64,000 nt of DNA from JABJAG01 sp038137215. Lineage in GTDB: Bacteria > Pseudomonadota > Alphaproteobacteria > UBA6615. The stretch is from positions 51,080 through 115,079 of the forward strand of contig JAYQBG010000007.1 of NCBI GenBank assembly GCA_038137215.1, given 5' to 3'. Under the pieces are notes generated by a model. It was not told where the DNA came from and did no database searches. It was given only the letters and a program-made list of their open reading frames with translations. This document shows positions 7,069 to 16,603 of the stretch, in pieces. The translations under genes and the position numbers were made by a program. How positions within the stretch are numbered: position 1 is the first letter of the stretch; each line of letters starts with the position of its first letter.

Positions 7069-9115
7069 CTACCTTAAATGCACACTACTGTTAGTGACTA
7101 TTTCGTGGCCGGTCGCATCCTGGGGCCGTGCCGGATCACCGACCCGTGCCCTCCAGACTCGCCCGCCCTCGCCATTCTGCCCGAGCCAGATCGCGTGAGC
7201 ACCGCCACGCCAGACGTCGAACCAGTCCATCACGAGTAGTGGTCCGCGGTAGGATCGCGGGGCTGGCACTTCGGCGATGACAATGTCGGCAGAGCGGCAG
7301 TCCTCTTCAAAGGCCAGCGGGTCGCTTACGAACGCAACGGTCTGATGACCGATCCGCCCGATACAGCCCTGCCCGTCGCAGCGCAGTGCATGGTCGCCTT
7401 GTCCGGCGCGCGGAAAAGCGGTCCCGGCTTCATGTCCCACCCGGCGATCCCAGATACCCCGCACAAAGGATTGCGCCCGGGGATTGGACAGATGCAGGGC
7501 ATCGGGCGCGCTGCGAAACGCGATCAGCCGGGCGTTGTCGGCAATCATGATATCGGGCGGTGTGATCGATCCTGCACTGGCAAGTCCCAGAAAGAACGGT
7601 CCAGACCCGCCAGACGCCAATGCCCGCGCCAGAGGGTGAGCCACAGCCCACCCAGAACCAGCGCAATCAGACCGGGGGTGCCGGGTGCCGGCAGCGTGAC
7701 TGCGGCGAGCGGCCAGGCAGACACTGAAGCGGCGACCGCCAGAATCACCTCGACTCCCCACCCCAGCAACGGCGTGACCAGCCCTTCCAGCCCCAATGGC
7801 ATCAGAACCAGCGCCAGCACCTCCAACGGCATGACCCAGAGCGCTGCGACAGGTACCGCGACCAGATTGGCCGCAATCCCGAGCAGCGCCAGCCGGTTGA
7901 AGTGGTAAATCGCAAAAGGCGCTGTTGCGAGGCTGGCAATCAAGGTCGTGAAGGCCACGGCAAGAAAATAGATCGCAATACGGCGTATCAGGCGGCTTTC
8001 CCCACTTGCCACCCGTATCCGGCCCCAGAATGCTTCATAGGCCACCACCAGTGCGATGGTGGCCGCGAAGGACAGCTAGAAACTCACGCTCAGCAGGGAT
8101 TCCGAACGCACCAGAAGCACCATGGTGGCGGCCAGCGCCACCAGACGCAGGGATATACCGCGGCGATTCGGCAGCATCGCGACCAGGACAACGGCCAACG
8201 CAGTGCCAGCCCGGGCCACAGCGCCAATCCGCCGCGCAGGAGTGTGAAGACGAACTCGGCAACGAGCCCGATATGCAGGCCGGATATGGCCAGCAAATGG
8301 GCCAGACCGGGATCCCGCATGTTCTGGCGAACCTCCTCAGGAATGTCGCCGCGCAACCCCGTGGCCAGCGCGGCGGCCACGCCCCCGGCGGGACCTTCGA
8401 TGCGCAATGACAACCGGTCGGCGATGTTTGCGCGGGCCGCCGCAACGATCGTCATGATCCGGTTCCCCCAACCACCCGGTGCGGCGCGTTCGAGACGTTC
8501 GGCGGGGCCAAAGGCGAATCCGACGGTGCCCAGCCCGGAAAACCAGGCCTGACGCGAAAAATCATACCCGCCGGGATAGGATGCGGATGGCGGCCGTGCC
8601 AGCCGTGCGCGTACGCGGATCGTGTCACCGGGCCGTAAACGGGCATCATCGGCGTGCAGACGCATACGGATCCGGGGCGGCGTTTGCGCCGGTTCGAGCC
8701 GGGATATCGACAACACCTCCAGGATGACCCGTGGGCCGCGTTCGGACGGCTCCACCGCCTCGACCCGCCCTTCGATAGTCACGAAGGACATCGTCCGCTC
8801 CAGAACCGTGGCGGCCACGTCATAGGTTCGCCATCGCGCCACAACAAAGCCCAGGGCGAGCGCAATCAGCGCCAGCAAAAGCAGGCGAAGCGGCCAGACA
8901 TTGCGAAACAACCCCGCAAGCAGAACAAGCGCTGCCAGAACCCCAAGCCCCGGAAATACCTAAGACTCGTATGGCAGCGCAAAATACAGCCCGATCCCCG
9001 TGCCCAGAGCGACGGGCAGCCACAGAATCCACCGGTCAGGCTCGGCAACGAACATGGCGTGCAAAGACGCCCCGATCCGGGAACTTATGCGGCTGCGCGC
9101 CGTAGCGATCTTCAT
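7069..9115 (-). pseudogene. comEC: Decayed comEC (DNA uptake channel), multiple lesions
   Basis: The normal product is a polytopic inner-membrane protein that passes single-stranded DNA into the cytosol. From the ATG at 9115 the frame meets a TAG after 51 codons (8960-8962) but then continues as recognisable ComEC, including HLLAISGLHIGL. Soon after LALRWPL homology jumps and shifts frame, implying an internal deletion of very roughly 100 bases near 8200. In the new frame a second TAG (8076-8078) replaces the Gln of the conserved SVSFQLSF. A further single-base loss near 7600 shifts into the frame of the C-terminal region (GLASAGSITPPDIMI), which ends at 7069. Total span is about 680 codons against roughly 700-760 expected. 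Two stops plus two frame changes make it non-functional. Confidence 0.9.
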
Positions 9116-9269
9116 GGTGGACCGGTAAGAGCGTCCAACAGCTTAAACGGGTGGTCAAGCGATCTTCTGCCAATCTTGTCCCCATCCAGAAGAAGAATAC
9201 GTTGAAAACCCCGGCCCTTACGTTCATACGGAAGCCGAAAACTCTCTCCCGTTACGGAATTCTGCGCTT

Positions 9270-10676
9270 ATGGACGTCGTCACCCGTTTTGCTCCCTCGC
9301 CGACCGGCTATCTTCATATCGGAGGTGCCCGGACCGCCCTGTTCAACTGGCTGTTCGCGCGTCATCACGGCGGCCGCTATATGCTGCGGATCGAGGACAC
9401 CGACAAGAAGCGCTCCACCCAGGATGCCATCGACAAAATCTTCGAAGGTCTCGACTGGCTCGACCTGGACCATGACGGCGATGTGGTCTTCCAGTCGCGG
9501 AATATGGATCGGCACGCCGAAGTTGCTGCGCAACTGCTGGCCGAGGGTAAGGCTTACAAATGTTATTGTTCCCCCGAAGAATTGGCCGAAATGCGCGAAA
9601 AAGCGCGTGAAAACGGCAGCTCGGGCGCGTTTTACGACAATCGGTGGCGGGACCGCGATCCCTTCGAAGCCCCCGACGATGTGGCGCCGGTCGTACGCAT
9701 CAAGATGCCGCTCGACGGCGAAACAACCATTTCCGATCTTGTTCAGGGGGATGTCACCCGGACCAACGACCAGCTCGACGACTTCGTGATTTTGCGATCC
9801 GACGGCACACCGACCTATATGCTGGCGGTTGTCGTGGACGATCACGACATGGGCGCAACCCACGTCATCCGCGGTGACGATCACCTCAACAATGCCTTTC
9901 GCCAGTACCACCTGTATCGGGCCTGTGGCTGGGATATTCCGGAATTTGCCCATATCCCGCTGATTCATGGCGCCGACGGGGCCAAAATGTCCAAACGCCA
10001 TGGCGCGCTGGGGGTCGATCACTACGACGAGCTGGGAATTCTGCCGGAAACCATGCGGAATTATCTGCTGCGGCTTGGCTGGTCCCATGGCGACGACGAG
10101 ATCATCTCGACCGCAGAGGCCATCGAATGGTTCGATCTGGATGCGGTGGGCCGCTCTCCGGCACGTTTCGACATGGACCGGCTGCTCAACCTCAACGCCC
10201 ATTACCTCAAGGCGGCCGACCCGACGCGGCTGGCCGCGCAGGTTCTGCAACAGGCCTCGGATTCAGCCGACAAAGACCTGTCTCCCAACGCCGAAGAGCG
10301 GCTTGTCACCGGCCTTGCCGGACTGACTCAACGCGCCAAAACGGTCAACGAAATCGTTGAAAGTGCAGGACTTTATCTGTTCGACGCACCGCTCTCATTC
10401 AACGAAAAGGCGCAGACGATGCTTGCAGATCCGGCAGCGCTGGATCATCTTCGCGCACTGACCGGGATGCTGAGCGACGCTGCGTCCTGGGACGAAGAAT
10501 CCCTCGATTCAGTCGTGCGCAGCTATGCCGAGGCCAATGCGTTGAAACTCGGCCAGGTCGCGCAGCCCCTGCGCGCGGCCCTGACCGGCAGCAACGTCTC
10601 GCCCGGAATCTTCGAAGTGATGGTGGTTCTGGGGCCCGAGGAAACCCTCAATCGGCTGCAACTTGCCGTGTCATAA
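9270..10676 (+). CDS. gltX: Glutamate--tRNA ligase
   Basis: The 468-residue class I synthetase has the HIGH-type motif HIGG (16-19), the KMSKR loop (239-243) and the C-terminal anticodon-binding helical domain ending in a KLGQVAQPLRAALTG segment near residue 430. This last segment is shared with other alphaproteobacterial GltX copies. Many alphaproteobacteria carry two GltX paralogs, one charging tRNA-Gln as well, so the tRNA specificity is not settled here. It lies between comEC (divergent) and gltA, the usual order. Confidence 0.96.
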   Translation: MDVVTRFAPSPTGYLHIGGARTALFNWLFARHHGGRYMLRIEDTDKKRSTQDAIDKIFEGLDWLDLDHDGDVVFQSRNMDRHAEVAAQLLAEGKAYKCYCSPEELAEMREKARENGSSGAFYDNRWRDRDPFEAPDDVAPVVRIKMPLDGETTISDLVQGDVTRTNDQLDDFVILRSDGTPTYMLAVVVDDHDMGATHVIRGDDHLNNAFRQYHLYRACGWDIPEFAHIPLIHGADGAKMSKRHGALGVDHYDELGILPETMRNYLLRLGWSHGDDEIISTAEAIEWFDLDAVGRSPARFDMDRLLNLNAHYLKAADPTRLAAQVLQQASDSADKDLSPNAEERLVTGLAGLTQRAKTVNEIVESAGLYLFDAPLSFNEKAQTMLADPAALDHLRALTGMLSDAASWDEESLDSVVRSYAEANALKLGQVAQPLRAALTGSNVSPGIFEVMVVLGPEETLNRLQLAVS

Positions 10677-10818
10677 GTGTTGTTCGGGTTGGAAAACCGA
10701 CACTGCCGACATTGCTCGAAGCCCTCCGGCCCATTAGAGTGCGCCGCAACATATCATTGGCTCGCAGCGGGACGCATGCCGTGGACCGCGACAGAGATTT
10801 TTTGGGGAAGATATATCC

Positions 10819-12120
10819 ATGAGTGACTCAAAAACCGCTGGCACCGCCACCTTGACCGTCGATGGCCAGACCATCGAACTGCCAATTCTCGAAGGCACGG
10901 AAGGTCCCAAGGTCATTGATGTCCGTAAGCTCTATGCCCAGAGCGGAATGTTCACCTATGACCCCTCCTACACCTCCACGGCCAGCTGCGATTCCGCGCT
11001 GACCTATATCGACGGCGAAGTCGGGATTCTGCGCCACAGTGGCTATTCCATCGAAGAGCTGGCCGCCAACAGCAGTTTTCTGGAAGTGTGTCACCTCTTG
11101 CTCCATCGCGAACTGCCCAACAAGCAGGAACTCGCCGATTTCGAGCATACGATCACCTATCACTCGATGATCCACGAGCAGATGCGCAATCTGTTCAGCG
11201 GGTTCCGCCGCGATGCGCATCCGATGGCCGTGATGATCGGTGTCGTCGGCGCCATGTCGGCCTTCTATCACGACTCAACAGACATCAACGATCCGCAGCA
11301 GCGCCTGATCGCATCGCATCGGCTGATCGCCAAGATGCCGACGATTGCGGCCTGGGCCTATAAATACTCTGTCGGTCAGCCCTTCCTCTATCCGCGCAAC
11401 GATCTGGGCTATGCCGAGAATTTCCTGCGCATGACGTTCGGTGTCCCGGCCGAGGAGTACAAGCCCAGCCCCGCCATCGTCGATGCGATGGACAAGATCT
11501 TCATTCTCCACGCCGATCACGAGCAGAACGCCTCGACCTCGACCGTGCGTCTGGCCGGCTCGTCGGGAGCCAACCCGTTTGCCTGCATCGCGGCCGGAAT
11601 CGCGACCCTCTGGGGACCGGCCCATGGCGGCGCCAACCAGGCGGTGCTCGAGATGCTCGACCAGATCGGTCACAAGGACAATATTCCCGAGTTCCTCGAA
11701 CGTGCCAAGGACAAGGACGATCCGTTCCGTCTGATGGGTTTCGGACACCGCGTGTACAAGAACTACGACCCGCGCGCGGGCGTTCTCAAGAAATCCGCCG
11801 ACGCGGTGCTTGAGGAACTTGGCGTCGAAGACGATCCGCTTCTGGAACTGGCCATGGAGCTGGAGAAGATCGCGCTGGAAGATGACTACTTCGTGGACCG
11901 CAAACTGTTCCCGAACGTCGATTTCTACTCGGGCATCATCCTAAAGGCGATCGGCTTCCCCACCAGCATGTTCACCGTGCTGTTCGCCCTGGCCCGCACC
12001 GCTGGCTGGATCGCCCAGTGGAAGGAAATGATTGAGGATCCCGATCAGCGTATCGGACGTCCCCGTCAGCTGTTCCTGGGTGCCACCGAGCGCGACTACG
12101 TGCCCGTGGACAAGCGATAA
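10819..12120 (+). CDS. gltA: Citrate synthase
   Basis: The 433-residue protein is a type II (Gram-negative, hexameric, NADH-sensitive type) citrate synthase, which condenses acetyl-CoA with oxaloacetate. The N-terminal beta domain (TLTVDGQTIELPIL) is present, and the catalytic residues are His in ILHADHEQNAS, His in GFGHRVYKNYDPR and Asp in NVDFYSG. A purine-rich stretch (gggga) precedes the ATG by about 13 bases. Length is as expected. Confidence 0.97.
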   Translation: MSDSKTAGTATLTVDGQTIELPILEGTEGPKVIDVRKLYAQSGMFTYDPSYTSTASCDSALTYIDGEVGILRHSGYSIEELAANSSFLEVCHLLLHRELPNKQELADFEHTITYHSMIHEQMRNLFSGFRRDAHPMAVMIGVVGAMSAFYHDSTDINDPQQRLIASHRLIAKMPTIAAWAYKYSVGQPFLYPRNDLGYAENFLRMTFGVPAEEYKPSPAIVDAMDKIFILHADHEQNASTSTVRLAGSSGANPFACIAAGIATLWGPAHGGANQAVLEMLDQIGHKDNIPEFLERAKDKDDPFRLMGFGHRVYKNYDPRAGVLKKSADAVLEELGVEDDPLLELAMELEKIALEDDYFVDRKLFPNVDFYSGIILKAIGFPTSMFTVLFALARTAGWIAQWKEMIEDPDQRIGRPRQLFLGATERDYVPVDKR

Positions 12121-12144
12121 CCGGTTTCACGAACGGTCCCGCGT

Positions 12145-12321
12145 GTGACACCAACGGAGCCTCCGGAAAACCGCGATCCCGGGCGTGTGCCCATCGCGGA
12201 AAGATGGGGACCCGTCGCCGGTCGTCAGCCCACCGGCAGCGGGCCGTCATTCCGGCGGCGCTGGCTCGCCGCAATTATCTGTATGCTGATCCTGATCGGC
12301 GTGATTGCCCTGCTGGGCTGA
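12145..12321 (+). CDS. Small tail-anchored membrane protein candidate (58 aa)
   Basis: This GTG-started frame follows the gltA stop by 24 bases and ends two bases before the convergent cupin gene. It encodes a Pro/Arg-rich hydrophilic first part (about 1-40, ending RRRW) and a single C-terminal membrane helix (about 40-57, LAAIICMLILIGVIALLG). I do not recognise a family. The positive residues just before the helix and the neat fit of the frame into the gap favour a real gene; the weak ribosome-binding site counts against it. Confidence 0.4.
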   Translation: MTPTEPPENRDPGRVPIAERWGPVAGRQPTGSGPSFRRRWLAAIICMLILIGVIALLG

Positions 12322-12323
12322 TG

Positions 12324-12818
12324 CTATTCCGGATCGAAGGATGAACCGTCCTTGCGGGTGAAGTTCCGCTTCCCGTCCCGCACGGCATTGGCCATGTCGA
12401 TATCGGGATAAACCACATCCTCATTGATCGGGCGGTCCCCGACTTCCAGCACGACCACATCCCTGTCAGACCGGTTCACGATCACATGACCGTTGGGATT
12501 GCCCGCCGGGAACCCGGCAGCCATGCCCGCGGTGAGCGGCGTATCGCCCTCATCGGTGACCAGCGTCGCCTCGCCTTCCAGCACATAGACAAACTCGTCC
12601 TGTTCGGTGTGCCAGTGACGGGCCGAGGACTGCGCGCCCGGCTCGATCCGCAGCACATTCACGCCGAACTTGCTCAGCCCCAGTGCGGGTGACAGGCGTG
12701 AGCGGTGCCGCCCGCGCACCAACTGATCATGGGGCGCAGGATAAGGCGTCCCGGATTCAACCGGCAGGTCTGCCGGATCGATAACCATACCCTTGCCCGC
12801 GCGTTTTTTGCCGGTCAT
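12324..12818 (-). CDS. Cupin-domain protein
   Basis: The 164-residue protein has one cupin barrel with the metal-binding motif HWHTEQDEFVYVLEGE (about 67-82) and the second motif around NPNGHVIVN (near 110), giving three His and one Glu as likely ligands. Such single-domain cupins include isomerases, sugar-binding proteins and proteins of unknown role; nothing here fixes the substrate. It is six bases downstream of the glyoxalase gene and probably shares its transcript. Confidence 0.85.
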   Translation of the reverse strand: MTGKKRAGKGMVIDPADLPVESGTPYPAPHDQLVRGRHRSRLSPALGLSKFGVNVLRIEPGAQSSARHWHTEQDEFVYVLEGEATLVTDEGDTPLTAGMAAGFPAGNPNGHVIVNRSDRDVVVLEVGDRPINEDVVYPDIDMANAVRDGKRNFTRKDGSSFDPE

Positions 12819-12824
12819 ATCGGG

Positions 12825-13226
12825 TCAGCCCTCGATCAGTTCGATCTTGTAGCCGTCCGGGTCCTCGATGAACGCGATCACAGTAGTGCCGTGTTTCATC
12901 GGGCCGGGCGCACGGGAGATGGTCACGCCTTCCTTCTCCAAGGCTTCACAGGTGGCGTAGATATCCGGAACCCCGATGGCCAGATGGCCGAAGCCGGACC
13001 CGTGAGAATAGGGTTCCTCCTGGTCCCAGTTGTAGGTGAGCTCCAGAACCGTTTCGGCGGATTCATCCCCATATCCGATGAAGGTGTTGGTGAAGCGCCC
13101 GCCTTCAAAGTCTTTCTGCCGCAACACCTTCATGCCGAGATGGCGTGTATAGAAGTCGATGGATTTGTCCTGATCCTTCACGCGGATCATGGTGTGGAGA
13201 AGCCGGAAATCCGATGGGTCTGACAT
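12825..13226 (-). CDS. gloA: Lactoylglutathione lyase (glyoxalase I)
   Basis: The 133-residue vicinal-oxygen-chelate protein converts the methylglyoxal-glutathione hemithioacetal to S-lactoylglutathione. Two beta-alpha-beta-beta-beta repeats carry the metal ligands: His in LLHTMIRV, Glu in LELTYNW, His in GFGHLAIGV and Glu in KIELIE. DPDGYKIELIE near the end is the family signature, and the residues fit the Ni/Co-type bacterial enzyme. It lies 36 bases after lpxB with no visible terminator. Confidence 0.93.
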   Translation of the reverse strand: MSDPSDFRLLHTMIRVKDQDKSIDFYTRHLGMKVLRQKDFEGGRFTNTFIGYGDESAETVLELTYNWDQEEPYSHGSGFGHLAIGVPDIYATCEALEKEGVTISRAPGPMKHGTTVIAFIEDPDGYKIELIEG

Positions 13227-13262
13227 GGCGGGATCCTTGTTGGGAGAACGACAAAACCTGTC

Positions 13263-14450
13263 TTAGCGGGTTCCGTCCCGGGCGACAATCGCACGCACCG
13301 CGCGCGCCGCCCGCACACTCGGCTTTTCACCATCGCCGGCGATCTCCTCGGCTATTTTCTGCGCTTCCCGTCCCATGGCGCGTGCAGCGTCCGGGTTGTC
13401 GAGCAAGTCAATGACTGCCCCGGCGATCTTCTCCGGACGACAGCGTGATTGCAGAAACTCCGGAAAAACCAGCCGGCCCGCCACGATGTTCACGATCGAG
13501 GCATGTTCGATCCGGATCATGCGGCGCGCAATTTCGCCGGTGACCTTCCCGACCCTGTACATCACGACGCTCGGGACCCCGGCATAGGCCAATTCGAGGG
13601 TGACAGTCCCAGATGCGGCAAGCGCCAGATCGGCGGCCGCGAAAGCGTCGTAGCGCTCGTGGGCTCCATCAACCACCAGAACGGGGTGCGTCCACTCGCC
13701 GCTCATCTGGTCGACGTCTGCGCGGACATTGGGCGCAGCTGGGACGGCGATCCGGACGTCCGGGTGTTTGCCAACAATCGCCTCGAGAGCGCGCGCTGCC
13801 ACAGGTCCGAGGCGGGCCACCTCACCGCGCCGGCTCCCGGGCAGCAGACACAAGACCTTCTCTTCGGCACCGATGCCGTGGCGGGCCCGGAAGGCACCCC
13901 CATCACCGGCGCGCACTGCCCCTTCGGAAATCGGGTGGCCCACGAACGTACAATCCAGTTCTGCGGCCTCGAAGAGCGGCGGCTCGAACGGGAACAACGC
14001 CAGCAGATGGTCGAAATGCTTGCGGAACTTCTTCACGCGGCCCGCGCGCCACGCCCAGATGGTCGGCGCAACATAATGCACACGCGGACAGTTACGGCTC
14101 TTCAGGCGGCGGATGACACCGAACACGAAGCCCGGAGAATCGATGGTCACGATGATATCCGGCCGGGCACGCGCAATATCCCGCGAGGTCTGGCGCATGC
14201 GCTTGAGAATACGCGGGACGCTTGGCAGAACTTCCGTCAGCCCCATGATCGCGAGTTCACCATAGGGAAACAGACTACGCAGTCCCGCGGCTTCCATCTC
14301 CGGACCTCCGATACCGGAGACCTGCACGTCTCCCTCCGCCTTCAGAGCGTCGATCAGGCGTGCGCCGATGATATCGCCGGACGGCTCACCGGCGATCACA
14401 TAGACATGCAATGGCGAAACAGTTTCCGAGGCGGCCGGGCTGGTGTTCAT
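13263..14450 (-). CDS. lpxB: Lipid-A-disaccharide synthase
   Basis: The 395-residue glycosyltransferase joins UDP-2,3-diacylglucosamine and 2,3-diacylglucosamine 1-phosphate. The N-terminal VIAGEPSGD motif, GIGGPEM, and the LLPGSRRGEVARLGP donor-site loop are present. Its ATG overlaps the lpxI stop (TGATG). Length is normal. It closes the lpxD-fabZ-lpxA-lpxI-lpxB lipid A series. Confidence 0.96.
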   Translation of the reverse strand: MNTSPAASETVSPLHVYVIAGEPSGDIIGARLIDALKAEGDVQVSGIGGPEMEAAGLRSLFPYGELAIMGLTEVLPSVPRILKRMRQTSRDIARARPDIIVTIDSPGFVFGVIRRLKSRNCPRVHYVAPTIWAWRAGRVKKFRKHFDHLLALFPFEPPLFEAAELDCTFVGHPISEGAVRAGDGGAFRARHGIGAEEKVLCLLPGSRRGEVARLGPVAARALEAIVGKHPDVRIAVPAAPNVRADVDQMSGEWTHPVLVVDGAHERYDAFAAADLALAASGTVTLELAYAGVPSVVMYRVGKVTGEIARRMIRIEHASIVNIVAGRLVFPEFLQSRCRPEKIAGAVIDLLDNPDAARAMGREAQKIAEEIAGDGEKPSVRAARAVRAIVARDGTR

Positions 14451-15295
14451 CAGGCCTGGTCGTAGCCTTCGACGTAGTCGTCGGGCCGGATACCCGTCAC
14501 GAACAGCCCTTCCGCATCGGCCGCCGCGATCAGCCTGTCGCGGTCGAGAACCAGCGTGGCGCCGGCCCCCACCGCGATGCCAGCCAGTCCCGAGGCACAG
14601 GCCGCTGCCACCGTGTCCGGCCCGATGGACGGCATATCGGCCCGGGTCTCCTGACCCGGCTTGTGGAGCTTGACCATCACGCCGCCGCGTCCCTCGCGCA
14701 GCAACGGGCCGCAGCGTTCCAGCAAGGCATAGGTCCCCTCCGCGGCTTCCAAGCCCAGCACAATGCCCTGCTGCACGACGACGGCCTGGCCGATATCCAG
14801 CGGCCCTGTCGCCTGCAGCACGCGCACGCCATGGGCGATATCGGCCTCGACCTCGGCATCGGGGCGAAACTGCCCAAAGGGGCCGGCGGGAGCGGCTAGA
14901 TCGTTGAGCACGTCCGAAGCCCCGACGACACGGAACCCCTCCTCTTCCTCGAGCGCGTGGACAATCGCGCCGAGCAGGCCGTCATCGCCCTTGTTCAGAA
15001 GACCCAGGCCGAGGAACTTCGCGGCCCGGCGATCCGGCCGCAATTCACGCAGGGTCGGGCGACGGACCGGCCCGGCCATGACAATCTCGGAGACCCCGGC
15101 ATTGCGAAGCTGGTCGAGCGCCTCGCCGGCCGCACCCAGGCGCACCCAGGCATGGGGCGTGTCACCGACCACATCCGGATCGGCCTGGCCTTCAAAGGCG
15201 ATGACAAAAACCTCGCGCCCGGTGGCACGGCAGGCTTCGACGAGATATCCGGGCAACGGGCCGCCACCGGCAAGAATTCCGAGCTTAGCCGCCAT
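14450..15295 (-). CDS. lpxI: UDP-2,3-diacylglucosamine pyrophosphatase LpxI
   Basis: This 281-residue DUF1009 protein hydrolyses UDP-2,3-diacylglucosamine to lipid X and UMP, the alphaproteobacterial replacement for LpxH. The N-terminus KLGILAGGGPLP and the C-terminal GPDTVAAACASGLAGIAV segment match the family. The ATG at 15295 is chosen because it starts this conserved N-terminus; it overlaps the end of lpxA by 11 bases. No LpxH-like phosphoesterase is visible in the window. Confidence 0.94.
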   Translation of the reverse strand: MAAKLGILAGGGPLPGYLVEACRATGREVFVIAFEGQADPDVVGDTPHAWVRLGAAGEALDQLRNAGVSEIVMAGPVRRPTLRELRPDRRAAKFLGLGLLNKGDDGLLGAIVHALEEEEGFRVVGASDVLNDLAAPAGPFGQFRPDAEVEADIAHGVRVLQATGPLDIGQAVVVQQGIVLGLEAAEGTYALLERCGPLLREGRGGVMVKLHKPGQETRADMPSIGPDTVAAACASGLAGIAVGAGATLVLDRDRLIAAADAEGLFVTGIRPDDYVEGYDQA

Positions 15296-16085
15296 TGGTC
15301 GTTTTGGGCTGCAGGATCGCGCGCGAGGATTCCTGGCGGACGAAGTCAACAACCTCCATCACGACCTCATCTTCCGGATAGAGCGCAACCACGTCATCGA
15401 CCCGTTCCTGCATCGTCCCCTCCTGGGCAAACAGGAGCCGGTAGGCCGTGCGCAGATTGTGAATTTTGTCGCGCGGGTATTCGCGGCGCTGCAGGCCGAC
15501 AAGGTTCAGGCCGCGCAAGCGCGCCCGTTCTCCCATCGCGGACCCGTAGGGGATCAAATCCTGCTCGATCCCCGACATCCCGCCGATCATCGCATGCGCA
15601 CCGATGCGCACAAACTGATGGACCGCCGACAAGCCGCCGATGATCGCAAAATCACCCACCTCGACATGACCGGCCAGTGTGGCGTTGTTGGCCAGGATGA
15701 CGCTGTTTCCCACGATACAGTCATGGGCGACATGCGCGCCCATCATGAACAGGCAATCATCGCCGACCGTCGTGACCATACCGCCACCTTCGGTGCCGGG
15801 ATTCATGGTCACATGCTCGCGAATGCGGCACCGCGCGCCGATCGTCAGGGTCGATTTCTCGCCCGCATATTTCAGGTCCTGGGGCGCCAGGCCGATGGAT
15901 GCGAAGGGAAAGATCTCGGTGCCGGGGCCGATCGTGGTCCGGCCGCCCACCACAACATGGCTGTGCAGGCGCACCCCGCCGCCGAGAGAGACCTCCGCAC
16001 CGACGATGCTGTAGGGCCCCACCTCAACATCCGCGCCAAGCTTTGCACCATCTTCAACAATGGCGGTCGGGTGAATTGCGCTCAT
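15285..16085 (-). CDS. lpxA: UDP-N-acetylglucosamine acyltransferase
   Basis: LpxA adds 3-hydroxyacyl from ACP to UDP-GlcNAc, the first lipid A step. The 266-residue protein is a left-handed beta-helix of hexapeptide repeats from the N-terminus to about residue 185, with catalytic His in GAHVAHDC (about 120-127), then an alpha-helical C-terminal domain. The start follows the fabZ stop directly and the end overlaps lpxI. Confidence 0.96.
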   Translation of the reverse strand: MSAIHPTAIVEDGAKLGADVEVGPYSIVGAEVSLGGGVRLHSHVVVGGRTTIGPGTEIFPFASIGLAPQDLKYAGEKSTLTIGARCRIREHVTMNPGTEGGGMVTTVGDDCLFMMGAHVAHDCIVGNSVILANNATLAGHVEVGDFAIIGGLSAVHQFVRIGAHAMIGGMSGIEQDLIPYGSAMGERARLRGLNLVGLQRREYPRDKIHNLRTAYRLLFAQEGTMQERVDDVVALYPEDEVVMEVVDFVRQESSRAILQPKTTNGG

Positions 16086-16568
16086 TCAGGCATCCATAAT
16101 CATCGCGGAATAAGTTGCTTCTGCCACTGTCACGTCGCCGACTTTGGCAACGCCGTCGAATTTCCAGACATTCCGGCGATTGCGCTGAATGGAAACAAAC
16201 AGTTTGACCTGATCGCCCGGCACCACTGGTTTGCGGAACCGGGCATTGTCGATGGTCATGAAATACACGAGTTTGCCAAGCGCTTCTTCCCCGAGCGTCT
16301 CGACAACGAGGACCGCAGACGTCTGGGCCATCGCTTCAATGATGAGAACGCCCGGCATGACCGGCCGGACCGGAAAATGGCCGGCAAAAAACGGCTCGTT
16401 GATGGTGACGTTCTTGATGCCGGTCGCGCTCTGGCTCACGACAATATCTTCGACCTTGTCGATCATCAGGAAGGGCTGGCGATGGGGAATCATCTCCATC
16501 ACTTCGAGAATATCGACAGTGTCTCGCGCGATGCGCGCAGGTTGCGATTGTTCGACTTTTGTATCCAT
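16086..16568 (-). CDS. fabZ: 3-hydroxyacyl-ACP dehydratase FabZ
   Basis: The 160-residue hot-dog-fold enzyme dehydrates 3-hydroxyacyl-ACP in fatty acid elongation. Catalytic His is in FFAGHFPVRPVMPG and Glu in LIIEAMAQ. The ATG at 16568 is preferred to an in-frame TTG at 16592 because it gives a normal family length and uses ATG. Sitting between lpxD and lpxA, it shares the hydroxyacyl-ACP pool with both acyltransferases. Confidence 0.95.
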   Translation of the reverse strand: MDTKVEQSQPARIARDTVDILEVMEMIPHRQPFLMIDKVEDIVVSQSATGIKNVTINEPFFAGHFPVRPVMPGVLIIEAMAQTSAVLVVETLGEEALGKLVYFMTIDNARFRKPVVPGDQVKLFVSIQRNRRNVWKFDGVAKVGDVTVAEATYSAMIMDA

Positions 16569-16603
16569 GGCTCGAGACCGCGCGATCCCCAAAAATAAAG
16601 TTC

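Noticed and set aside
10682..10705. Hairpin after gltX as terminator
   Set aside because: TCGGGTT/AAACCGA has a mismatch and no T run.
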